DNA from: Chondrosia reniformis
Taxonomy: Eukaryota; Porifera; Demospongiae; Chondrillida; Chondrillidae
Assembly: GCA_947172415.1 (NCBI GenBank)
Contig: OX359201.1
Location: forward strand, 62,001-126,000
DNA: 64,000 nucleotides
Direction of reading: 5' to 3'
Shown piece after piece: positions 1 to 9,727 of the stretch. Each line of letters begins with the position of its first letter. Position 1 is the first letter of the stretch. The position numbers and the translations under genes were made by a program. The notes beneath the pieces are model-generated. The model was not told the origin of the DNA. It saw nothing but the letters and a program-made list of their open reading frames with translations, and searched no databases.

Positions 1-383
1 TCACTGAAAAGTTCAGGTCAGTCCTGTCCCTGACTAACGAATGGCACACTCTATCTAGTGAAACATGTTCCCTTGTTTCAACAGACTGGTATCGGGAGTG
101 CCCTTTTCTGACATGGTAACTGTGAATGCGATGAAGGCTTTAGAACTTGCAATGGAGTTGTTTGATGAGGGAAATTTGACTGCAGAAGACTGCATTGTCA
201 TCGCAAAGGAAGTGAGAAGAGGTCTTGCACAGCTAGACCACTCGACATCTTGTCCTCCATTGTTGTTCTATTGTACAGGCTATTCAACATTTGACTGTAA
301 CTCACGGAACATCTCATAAGCTGACAAAAGAAGCCGGAATGTATCTGTACCGTGTAATAGTGACACATTTCAGACGGCGTTAG
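1..383 (+). CDS. 3' end of an unidentified gene (partial)
   Basis: This is the last part of a gene that enters from the left edge. I read three exon pieces: about 1-16, 85-211 and 279-383. The introns between them follow GT-AG (donor GTCAGT at 17, acceptor at 84; donor GTGAGA at 212, acceptor TTGTACAG at 278). The phases agree, and the joined frame runs to a TAG at 381-383 with about 80 residues visible. The peptide is mixed alpha-helical in character and includes the stretches PFSDMVTVNAMKALEL and GMYLYRVIVTHFRRR. There is no signal peptide, membrane segment or zinc-binding pattern. I do not recognise the family. The agreement of phase across two introns is the main reason to call it real. 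PRPF4 starts less than 300 bp downstream on the same strand. Confidence 0.55.
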
Positions 384-581
384 GAAGAGGACCCATCACT
401 GATACGCTCACTGTGCTGTTGAACAATTATCTCTCTTACTTTTGCTAGCTGTGTCTTCCACTTGTGTCTTCTAATAGTTTTATAACTATAAATATGTAAC
501 ATAATTACTGTATATAACCCTTTTGTATTTAAAGTGCTGTTAATTCATTATTGCTGAGCAGACGCTTGTGGTGAGATAAAA
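384..581. other. Intergenic gap, AT-rich
   Basis: This is the short spacer between the unidentified gene and PRPF4. It is AT-rich and holds stretches such as ataatagttttataactataaa that could serve polyadenylation of the upstream gene or transcription of PRPF4. No gene is visible. Confidence 0.5.
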
Positions 582-672
582 ATGGCTGCTGCCAGTCGTG
601 GATCCGACGTATCGCAAAACTAGCGACTCTTCAAATAGAAACTGCGTTCCATATTCCTCTAAGGACGTTGCG

Positions 673-1044
673 ATGAGTGAGCAAGATATAGTGGATACGG
701 ATGGTTCTGATGAACCGGTTGCCAAGAAGCAGAGAATACATTATGGAAGTTTGGAGGAGATTGAGAGGCAGAGACTGAAGCGCCTCGAAGAGATCGGCGT
801 CACCATCCCACCAGAGATACAAGCTGGGATTGATGCGGGAAACATTCACATTTCAAACAGTTAGTTGATAGGGAAGGTCACATCAGTTGAACTTGATATG
901 CAGTTAATGGCCAACTGCAGGTGAAGCGATGGAAGCGTCGTTTCAAGAGTCCCTAGCGAAACACAAACAAGAACTCCTGGATGTCTTTGAAGCGAGGAAG
1001 AAGGTACCTCTTACTCGCGATCCATTACAACTGGCTCACATGTC

Positions 1045-1085
<41 letters not shown>

Positions 1086-3460
1086 CGTGTGACTGCAGGC
1101 GAGATCTGTTGTCGTGCCAACTGATGATTCCCAGGTCAAGGCTAAACTGAGAGAGTTTGGAGAACCAATTTGTGAGTGTTGTCACGTGACTGTCATGTGC
1201 AAGTCATTAGTGTGTCACATGGTGTGCAGGCCTCTTTGGTGAGGGGCCGGCTGACAGGAGAGAGAGACTGCGACGTCTCTGTGCTGAGCTGGGGGAGCAG
1301 ACTGTCAGACCTCAAGTGGAGTACACTCCAGTGGCAGCACATGATCTGGTAAGCCCCGCCCACTTTACATGGAGGTTGTTCAGTGACTCCTCCCACTGCA
1401 GCCGGAAGACAAGGTTTGGTATCACGAGGGACCTTATGAACTGGAGGTAGCTCGATACAGGATAGCGCAGTACTCCATTCCGAGGGCTGTGGAGAGGTTG
1501 GCAAGGGCCAAGGAGGCGAGGTTGGTACCCTCTTCAGAGAGAGCGGCTCAGAACCAGGAGGCTCACAAAGCTGTTAGAGTGAGTAGCTGACTGCAGAGGT
1601 GAGGTGGATGGGAGTTGTCATGTTTGTCTATTCTCAGGGACTGACCAACCTCAGTAGTCAAGTTGGGGACAACAGACCAGTGTCCTTCTGCCAGTTCTCT
1701 GCAGACAGCTCCCTGCTAGCCACTGGATCATGGTAAGGAGAGGGAGGGGAGGGAGAGGGAGAAGGAGAGGAGGGAGAGGGAGAGGGGGAGAGAGAGAGGG
1801 AGAGAGGGAGAGGGAGCAGGAGGGAGAGGAGAGAGAGGAGAGGGAGAGGGGGAGAGAGAGAGGGAGAGGGAGCAGGAGGGAGAGGAGAGGGAGAGGGAGC
1901 AGGAGGGAGAGGAGAGAGAGGAAAGGGAGAGGGGGAGGGAGAGGAGAGAGAGGAGAGAGAGGAGAGGGAGAGGGGGAGGGAGAGGAGAGGGGGAGGGAGA
2001 GGAGAGAGAGGAACGATGTGATGCTAATCTCATTTTGATTGAAGGAGTGGCTTGTGCAAGTTGTGGACTATTCCAGATTGTGAGGAGAAGATGGTGTTAC
2101 GAGGCCATCAGGATCGTGTTGGAGCCGTTGTGTTTCATCCGAGAGCTACAATCGATCTCAGTCCGACAGCAGTCAATCTGGCGTCGTGTGCTTCAGATGG
2201 ATCAGTCTGTCTGTGGAGTCTGGAGAGGTTAGCAATGTGAAACCATCAGTGTCTCCTAATCTGTCTACTTGTGCATGTGCTGCGTGTAGTGACACTCCTG
2301 TGGCAGAGCTGGAGAACCACGGGGAAAGAGTGCCCAGGGTGGCATTCCATCCCTCCGGAGACTACCTCGGAAGTACATGGTCAGTACTGTGATTCAGTTG
2401 TAGTGTGTACTTGATCAGTGAACCTTTCCTTCAGTTTTGACTGCTCCTGGAGACTATGGGATGTGGAGACACAGCAGGAACTGCTCTTTCAAGTTAGTTA
2501 TTCCTATTCTCCATCTGTCCCTCACTGCCCCTCCCTTCCCTCACTGCCCCTCCCTTCCCTCACTGCCCCTCCCTTCCCTCACTGCCCCTCCCTTCCCTCA
2601 CTGCCCCTCCCTTCCCTCACTGCCCCTCCCTTCCCTCACTGCCCCTCCCCCTCCCACTGCCCCTCCCCTTCACAGGAAGGCCACAGCAAGGCTGTCTATG
2701 ACATATCTTTCCACGCTGACGGATCTCTCTGTGCCTCGAGGTAGGTAGGTCAAGCCTGCTTGTGGTAACTGTTGGTAGCTCTAGCTGATCTGCTGTGCAG
2801 TGCACTTGATGGATGTGCCAGACTGTGGGACCTCAGAACTGGAAAGTGCATCCTTCTGATGGACGGCCATCTTAAGGGTGTGCTGGCTGTACAGTTCTCT
2901 TCAAATGGGTATGTTGGTTGTCATAGCAACTGTGTGTCAGTCACATGACCCTGCTGTTGCCATGTAGCTTTCATGTGGCCACTGGAGGTGACGACAATGT
3001 TGTGAAGATTTGGGACATTCGACAGAGGAAACCAGTTTACACGATTGCAGCTCACAATAATCTCGTCTCGTCAGTACAGTTTCAACGTAAGATGGCCGAC
3101 CCTTAGTAGTGTGTCTGAGACTTAGCTCTTCCTTCTAACGACAGGTAACAAGGAACACTTTATGGTTACTGGATCTTACGACAATACAGCCAAGGTGAGC
3201 ACTATTTAGACCTTTCCCCTGCCCTCACTCTCTGGTCTGTTGCAGGTGTGGTCTCATCCCGGCTGGATGCCGCTCAAGACACTCGCTGGACATGTGGGCA
3301 AGGTCATGTCTGTTGATATATCTACTGGTCAGTGTGGGCGTGGTATGTGATATAGGTATCCAGTATATGATATAGGTATTACTGATCTCTCTGTGTAGAT
3401 GGTCAGTTTATAGCCACTTCCTCCTACGACAGGACCTTCAAACTTTGGGGAACAGAATAG
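673..3460 (+). CDS. PRPF4: U4/U6 snRNP protein PRPF4 (Prp4), WD40 splicing factor
   Basis: PRPF4 is a core protein of the U4/U6 and U4/U6.U5 snRNPs in the nucleus. Fifteen exons join in frame: 673-859, 921-1003, 1099-1171, 1230-1348, 1402-1578, 1638-1732, 2045-2227, 2290-2379, 2435-2492, 2676-2740, 2801-2908, 2968-3086, 3145-3194, 3246-3327, 3399-3460. The N-terminus carries the SFM-type region ([15 protein letters not shown]), then [17 protein letters not shown], then seven WD repeats ending [14 protein letters not shown]. Colinearity with the animal protein is complete. The ATG at 673 is used as start. An upstream ATG at 582 runs into a stop at 621 unless a possible 55-nt intron (609-663) is removed, in which case it would join in frame and add a few residues. 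The gene lies just 71 bp upstream of INTS11 on the same strand. Confidence 0.95.
1733..2044 (+). repeat. Purine minisatellite (GGGAGA-type) in PRPF4 intron 6
   Basis: Irregular tandem copies of GAGAGGGAGAGGGGGAG-like units begin directly after the donor GTAAGG at 1733 and fill almost the whole intron up to the acceptor at 2043-2044. Long open frames on both strands here are only low-complexity Arg/Gly/Glu or Ser/Leu/Pro translations. Confidence 0.9.
2515..2675 (+). repeat. Pyrimidine minisatellite in PRPF4 intron 9
   Basis: About eight copies of a 17-bp unit, CCCTCCCTTCCCTCACTG in consensus, run right up to the acceptor TTCACAG at 2675. The array therefore forms an extended polypyrimidine tract. 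Confidence 0.85.
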
Positions 3461-3531
3461 TAATTATTTTCTACTGTTTATTGTTGTATACTAATTATTA
3501 ATTGAAGGGGAATTCCGTATCGCGTACCAAA

Positions 3532-6500
3532 ATGGCTGACATCAAAGTGACTCCGCTAGGTTAGCTATGGTTAGACTTGTAGTCTAATGTGTTTCCGTTT
3601 AACTTTCCGTTTCTCCCTCCGCAACAGGAGCAGGTCAAGGTAAGCTTCGCACGCCACGCCTCTTTCGTAGCCTCACTCCGCCGTCCTCCGCTAGATGTGG
3701 GGAGAAGCTGCATTTTGGTGTCGATTGGAGACAAGAACGTCATGTTGGACTGCGGAATGCACATGGGGTACAACGATGAGGTACAACTAGTCACGTGCAT
3801 GTCACGTGATTTTTGTTTACTGTTCACCACATTTGACAGAGGAGATTTCCAGACTTTTCGTACATTTCCGAGTCGGGTCCAGTCACTGAGCACTTGGATT
3901 GCGTCATCATCAGGTATAGCTACCAAAGACCACGCCCACTGTATCCACCTTCCGACCACGCCCTTTCCTTAGCCATTTTCATCTGGACCACTGCGGGGCT
4001 CTGCCATACTTCACTGAAATGTTTGGCTATGATGGTCCAATCTTCATGACACAGCCGACTAAAGCAATCTGTCCAATATTATTGGTAACCATGGTTACAC
4101 AAATAAAGTGTATCCTATAGACTATTGTGTGGTTGCTATGGTAACTGTAGGAGGACTACCGTAAGATATCTGTGGAGAAGAAAGGTGAAACAAACTTTTT
4201 TACTTCTCAAATGATTAAAGAGTGCATGAAGAAAGTCACTACAGTAGCCCTGCATCAGACCATCCAGGTAAGGGGGGTTCCTATATGTACTGGGCCCTTA
4301 TATGTACTGGGCTCTTATATGTACTGGGCTCTTATATATACTGGGCTCTTATATGTACTGGGCTCTTATATGTACTGCTGCATTAGAGGTATGTGCTCTT
4401 ATTTCACAACAGGTGGATGAGGGCTTGGAAATAAAAGCCTACTATGCTGGTCATGTCCTGGGGGCGGCCATGTTTAGAGTATCAGTTGGTACTCAGTCAT
4501 TTGTATACACAGTAAGTGATATACGTGATCAGATCTGCTCTTATCTCAGCTGCACCTCTTGTACAAACAGGGCGACTACAACATGACACCGGACAGACAC
4601 TTGGGGTGAGTGGTAGAGTGTGGCTCCGCTCGGTGAGTGGTAGAGTGTGGCTCCGCTCGGTGAGTGGTAGAGTGTGGCTCCGCTCGGTGAGTGGTAGAGT
4701 GTGGCTCCGCTTGGTGAGTGGTAGAGTGGAGCTCCGCTCGGTGAGTGGTAGAGTGGAGCTCCGCTCGGTGAGTGGTAGAGTGTGGCTCCGCTCGGTGAGT
4801 GGTAGAGTGTGGCTCCGTTCGGTGAGTGGTAGAGTGGGGCTCCGCTCGGTGAGTGGTAGAGTGTGGCTCCGCTCGGTGAGTGGTAGAGTGGGGCTCCACT
4901 CAGTGAGTGGTAGAGTGTGGCTCCGCTCGGTGAGTGGTAGAGTGTGGCTCCGCTCGGTGATGATTGTAGTCTTGTCACTTTAGGGCAGCGTGGATCGATA
5001 GGTGTCACCCTGATCTGCTGATAACAGAGTCTACTTATGCCACAACTATTAGAGATTCCAAAAGGTGGATCACCTCACGACAGCTCACTCAATCATTTCA
5101 ATCTATGTCTGTCTGTGTGTCTGTCTGTGTGTTTGTGTGTAAAGGTGCAGAGAACAGGATTTTCTAAGAAAGGTTCACGATTGTGTGGACAAGGGAGGAA
5201 AAGTTGGTATTAAACACATCCACTCTGGTATTTCTATTAATGGCCCACTCTCTCCTGTTAGGTACTCATTCCAGTATTTGCTTTAGGAAGAGCTCAAGAA
5301 TTGTGTATTCTACTGGAATCTTACTGGTACAGTGCCCTGGAGGTCCACTGTAGCCCCTGGGGGGTGGGGTGGGTCCACTGTAGCCCCTGGGGGGTGGGGT
5401 GGGTCCACTGTAGCCCCTGGGGGGTGGGGTGGGTCCACTGTAGCCCCTGGGGGGTGGGGTGGGTCCACTGTAGCCCCTGGGGGGGGTGGGGTGGGTCCAC
5501 TGTAGCCCCTGGGGGGTGGGGTGGGTCTACTGTCTGATCTCCCATCTACAGGGACAGAATGAATCTAAAAGTTCCGATATACTTTACAATGGGACTAGCA
5601 GAGAAGGTACATTAGGGTAGGATCACATGACAGTCATGTGACCTGCTGGAGTATTTCTTTAGGCGAACCATTACTACAAGTTGTTTATTGCTTGGACAAA
5701 CCAAAAGATTTTAAACACTTTTGTGGAAAGAAACTTGTTTGACTTTCAGCACATTAAGGTATACTACATTAGTGTCCTGACCTTTAACCTTTGACCTCTA
5801 CCATTGTCCATCAGCCATTTGACCGTTCCTATTTGGAGTCACCAGGACCAATGGTAAGCCACATTCCTCCCATGAGACAACCCCTCCCCCTGAGAGGGAT
5901 ACCATATATGGTGTCCTGTAGGTGGTGTTTGCTACTCCGGGGATGTTACACTCAGGGCAGTCTCTTCAGATCTTCAAGAAATGGGCGGGTGATGAACAGA
6001 ACATGGTGAGGCCAGGCCCTCTGTTGTCTAAAGTGTTCACTTACCCCTTCTCCTCCTCCTCCTCCCCCTCCTCCTCCTCCTCCTCCTCCTCCTCCTCAGC
6101 TGATCATGCCCGGCTACTGTGTGGCAGGGACTGTCGGACACAAAGTGCTATCTGGTCAAAAAGAGGTGGAAATTGACAAGAAGATTGTAAGTTATTGGCT
6201 TCCATGTCTCTCTAAGCTCTCTTCAGGTTTAGTTCCCTATAGGCTTTTTTACAAAATAGGTATAACATGTAGGAAAATGGTATATTAGATTTTTCATGCA
6301 TCACAGTTTCATTTCTTTTCTCAATTCCAATTTATATTATCAAGGTGAATGTCAAACTGTCGATTCAGTACATGTCCTTTAGGTAAGTCCCAATTGCCAA
6401 TTGTTCTGAAGTACACCCAGTGTCTGTTGCTGTGTCTCTAGTGCTCATGCCGACGCTAAAGGGATCATGCAGCTCATAAGAATGGTACACTGCCACACTT

Positions 6501-7750
6501 CCTTTGCTTGTGCCACGCCCAACATAGGCTGCCCCACCCCCTCAATGTAGGCAGATCCAAAGAATGTTCTGCTTGTTCATGGTGAAGCTGCAAAAATGGA
6601 ATTTTTGTCCAAAAAGATTTCTCAAGAGTTCGGTAAAGATGCTAATAATCTTTGAGTGAGCTATGTGTTGTTATGGCAACCTTGATACTTTATTATTGTT
6701 ATAGGAGTAGATTGCTTTATGCCAGCAAATGGTGAAACTGTTACCATAGTAACCAAACCAGTAATTCAAGCAACAATTTCAGATAAATTATTGAAAAGAA
6801 CTATTCATGAAATGTGCAGTACGTTCCTCATCTTCCCCCTACTACACCCCTCTTCTCTCTGCCACGCCCCTCTTCTCTCTGCCACGCCCCTCTCCTCTCT
6901 GCCACGCCCCTCTCCTCTCTGCCACGCCCCTCTCCTCTCTGCCACGCCCCTCTCCTCTCTGCCATGCCCCTCTTCTCTCTGCCACGCCCCTCTCCTCTCT
7001 GCCACGCCCCTCTCCTCTCTGCCACGCCCCTCTCCTCTCTGCCACACCCCTCTCCTCTCTGCCACACCCCTTGTCTCTTGTGTAAAGGTGTTCCTGTAAG
7101 CAAGAGACCGTTTCAAGAAGTAAACATGTCTGAGATCCATGGAGTCCTAGTTGTGAAAGATGATGTAAGACTTTTGATGAGTTGCACAATAGTGTGATGT
7201 TATGATGCAATCCTGTTGCAGAACATGAAGTTGATTGATAGCAGTGAAGTGCCAGAAGAGGTTGGTTTGGCCAGTCAAAATGTTGTGTTTCGTAATACCA
7301 TCACTGTGGAACCGAGAGGAACAGACACTCACAAAATACTTGAAAAACTACACCAAATCACAAACAAGTACGGCCATTTTGAACAAGCCTGCTCAAGAGC
7401 TGTCTCACTAAGCCAGCCCCTCCACCTGTAGAATGTTCCCTGACAGTCCATTCAGCAAATGTTCGGACAACTCAATTGGTATTGCAGACACATCTGTCCT
7501 AGTGACTGTTCAGGTGGGTTGGACCTGGTTAAGGGGGAAATCCCTTAATCTGTAGTTTTCTACTGTAGATTGTTCCAAACTCAAAATTGCAAAAAATAGT
7601 AATTTCATGGAACTACAAAGTCAGTTTAGTACATATACAGTATCTGCCAATATTCCAACAATGTTGTGTGTTTGTATGTTTATATAGGATGATCAGCTCG
7701 GAGAATCTGTATTTACTACACTTCAGAGAAACATTCAGAGATTATTGTAG
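3532..7750 (+). CDS. INTS11: Integrator complex subunit 11, metallo-beta-lactamase RNA endonuclease
   Basis: INTS11 is the endonuclease of the nuclear Integrator complex, which cuts snRNA and paused Pol II transcripts. The reading frame is rebuilt from 24 exons, starting ATG at 3532 ([10 protein letters not shown]) and ending TAG at 7748-7750. Key exons are 3532-3559, a 12-nt exon at 3628-3639, 3695-3780, 3840-3913, 3973-4084, 4151-4267, 4413-4511, 4571-4605 and 4984-5064, with the last at 7688-7750. The metal-binding signature [13 protein letters not shown] is intact across the 3913/3973 junction. [24 protein letters not shown], the beta-CASP segment [16 protein letters not shown] and [13 protein letters not shown] are all visible. 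The C-terminal region (about 7088-7750) is less conserved but stays in frame. The gene is full length compared with the animal family, and all catalytic residues I could check are present. Confidence 0.95.
4275..4380 (+). repeat. Short tandem repeat in INTS11 intron 6
   Basis: About six copies of TATGTACTGGGCTCT-like units lie between exons 4151-4267 and 4413-4511. They are intronic, and the open frames across them are not genes. Confidence 0.8.
4606..4960 (+). repeat. 27-bp minisatellite made of repeated 5' splice-site sequence (INTS11 intron 8)
   Basis: About 13 copies of a 27-bp unit start exactly at the donor of exon 4571-4605. Each unit carries GGTGAGTGGTAGAGTG, that is, a strong GTGAGT donor, followed by TGGCTCCGCTC. 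Intron 8 thus contains more than a dozen tandem donor-like sites. Confidence 0.9.
5342..5532 (+). repeat. 30-bp G-rich minisatellite in INTS11 intron 11
   Basis: About six copies of a 30-bp unit read GGTCCACTGTAGCCCCTGGG followed by a G-rich tail. One copy has two extra G. Each copy contains CACTGTAG, which looks like an acceptor without a pyrimidine tract. Confidence 0.9.
6845..7080 (+). repeat. 20-bp pyrimidine minisatellite in INTS11 intron 20
   Basis: About twelve copies of CCTCTCCTCTCTGCCACGCC fill the intron before exon 7088-7164. Long open frames in all six frames here come from the repeat. Confidence 0.9.
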
Positions 7751-7834
7751 TCATGGCAACAATTAATTATGAAACCTATTATTTTTAGTAGTTAAATTGA
7801 CTACCAAATAATGACATGCATAATCAGATGTCTG

Positions 7835-9645
7835 TTAAAGACCCTTGCTCTTCAGAAGGTTGACCCAAGGCTGCTCCTTTGGAGGGGGAACTCCCTCAAT
7901 CTTCAGGACCCACGCCCACTTGAGGGTTGTGTTCAGAGGTAAATATGGCAGTACAACAATCAGGCCATCTGACGTAGCAGAAAAGTCGAGGCTTTTAGAG
8001 TACCCCAACAGAGAAACAGATTCTGGCTTCACTCCACTAAGGGCCCCCAGGGTGACCGTGTAGTCGGAGGGCCACTGGAGGACGTGGGCATACACTGCTG
8101 CAGTGGTCTTGTTAGTGGTGTACCAGACGTAGGAGGAGACTGTGTCGTTCTGGTGGCTCCAGGGGGAACTCCCATATATTGCCTCTCCATTGGTTTTCAG
8201 CCAAGTACCTACAGACCAAACACTAAACAGTAACTACATGAATAAGGAGGTGTGTCTCTGTGGGGGAGGGGTGTGTCTCTGTGGGGGAGGGGTGTGTCTC
8301 TGTGGGGGAGGGGTGTGTCTCTGTGGGGGAGAGGTGTGTCTCAGTGGGGAAGGGGTGTGTCTCTGTGGGGGAGGGGTGTGTCTCTGTGGGGGAGGGGTGT
8401 GTGGTGATATACGTAGGAACTTGCCAGTCTCCTTTAGTCTTTCTCTAAATATGGGCATGATGCGACCATCATGTGTGGGTCCAAAGTTCATGAGGAGATT
8501 TCCACCGCAAGCGACCGTGGTCACTAGTTCATTGATTATCTCACTTGTGTTCAAGTACCCATTGATGTCTGTGTTCCTGATGTAGCCCCAGGAGGTCTTC
8601 TGGATGGTCATGGCGTTCTCCCACTTGTGGTTGACCAACTTGTGAGGGTTGTAGCGGTCCTGGCAGGTCCAGTAGCCTCCATGCTTGCAGGCACACTCAG
8701 ATCCCCAGCGATCATTAACCACAACTGTTTCCTTCACAGGGCTGCAGGGAGGGATTTAAATAAAATGGCTACCTCCTGCTGCCGCCCACACACTCTCACC
8801 TGTCGTTGTAGAGCCAGGCTAGGAACTCTGTCGAATTCCAGTAGGAGCTACTGGCTTCCCAGTCACCGTCGGACCAAATGACTTCCGGTTGGTACTTGTT
8901 GACCAACTCGTACATTTGGGCTAAGCTCACCATCTGCAAAAGTGTAGGTAAGCAGGTCACATGATTGTCACATGCATGTCACATGATATGGTATACCTCA
9001 GGATATATTTGTGTTTTAAACTTGTTCTTCTTGTCCGCAAGGTACCAGCGATTGAACCATTCAAATTGGGAAAAGTACAATCCAAAGTGAATGTCCGTTC
9101 TGTTGCGGATTGCAGTGGCGAGTTCTCCAACCAGATCTTGGAAAGGGTTGACGTCCACACTGTTCCATCCTTGGGAGGTTGCAGTGTTCCAGTTGCAGAA
9201 CCCCTCGTGATGCTTGCTCGTCAGAACCACGTACTTGGCCCCTGAATCCGCCAGGACATCCGCCCACTCGAACGGGTCGAAAAACTCATTGGTAAAGTGC
9301 TTTGCAAAGTCCGGATAAGTAAAGTCCGGACGGTAATTGGCTTGCATAAATTCGATGACGGCCGGATCCTTTGCTCCTTGCCAGTCCCACCAGAACCACT
9401 CGCTCTGGTAGCTCGGCACAGAGAAGACGCCCCAGTGCATAAAGATACCAAACTTTACCTCATCGTACCTAACAGCATGCAGTAAAGCAGTAGAGTTCTA
9501 ACGCTACCAACTGGAAATAGCACGTCTCTTACCAAGCCGGAAGTGGTCTACTGTCGATAGACTTCCAATCTGGTGTGTACTTTGAGTAGAGAACATTGAT
9601 TGACCAGCAGAAGACCAGCGCTCGCAGCCACCAACCTGACGCCAT
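7835..9645 (-). CDS. FUCA1: Alpha-L-fucosidase, GH29 family
   Basis: This is a lysosomal or secreted glycosidase that removes terminal L-fucose from glycans. Five exons on the minus strand are 9645-9533, 9468-8997, 8933-8800, 8741-8425 and 8208-7835. It opens with a hydrophobic signal peptide ([18 protein letters not shown]). The GH29 core follows: [34 protein letters not shown] and [13 protein letters not shown]. The IWSDGDW segment carries the Asp expected to be the catalytic nucleophile. The C-terminal beta domain ([16 protein letters not shown]) is present. Length and order match the animal enzyme. The fourth intron appears to use a GC donor (ACTG|GCAAGT at 8425/8424) and contains a minisatellite. 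The start codon lies 82 bp downstream of the stop of the preceding minus-strand gene. Confidence 0.95.
8250..8402. repeat. 21-bp minisatellite in FUCA1 intron 4
   Basis: Seven copies of a 21-bp unit, GTGTGTCTCTGTGGGGGAGG plus one G, sit inside the GC-AG intron of FUCA1. On the coding strand the array is pyrimidine-rich (CCCTCCCCCACAGAGACACA) and precedes the acceptor at 8209-8210. Confidence 0.9.
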
Positions 9646-9727
9646 GTTTTCACGTGACCGAAGTAGATTGCGAAACAAATTTTTATCTCTAAATAAAAGT
9701 ACTAACATCACATTTTCCTTAAAAACC

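Noticed and set aside
1728-2038. Arg/Gly/Glu-rich and Ser/Leu/Pro-rich open frames of about 100 codons on both strands
   Set aside because: They are translations of a purine minisatellite inside a PRPF4 intron.
4516-5008. 155-codon open frames on both strands with a nine-residue repeat
   Set aside because: The 27-bp period of the INTS11 intron repeat keeps frames open. Real exons flank it.
6719-7210. Several overlapping open frames of 90-127 codons
   Set aside because: They run through the 20-bp pyrimidine minisatellite. Only the first and last parts are INTS11 exons.
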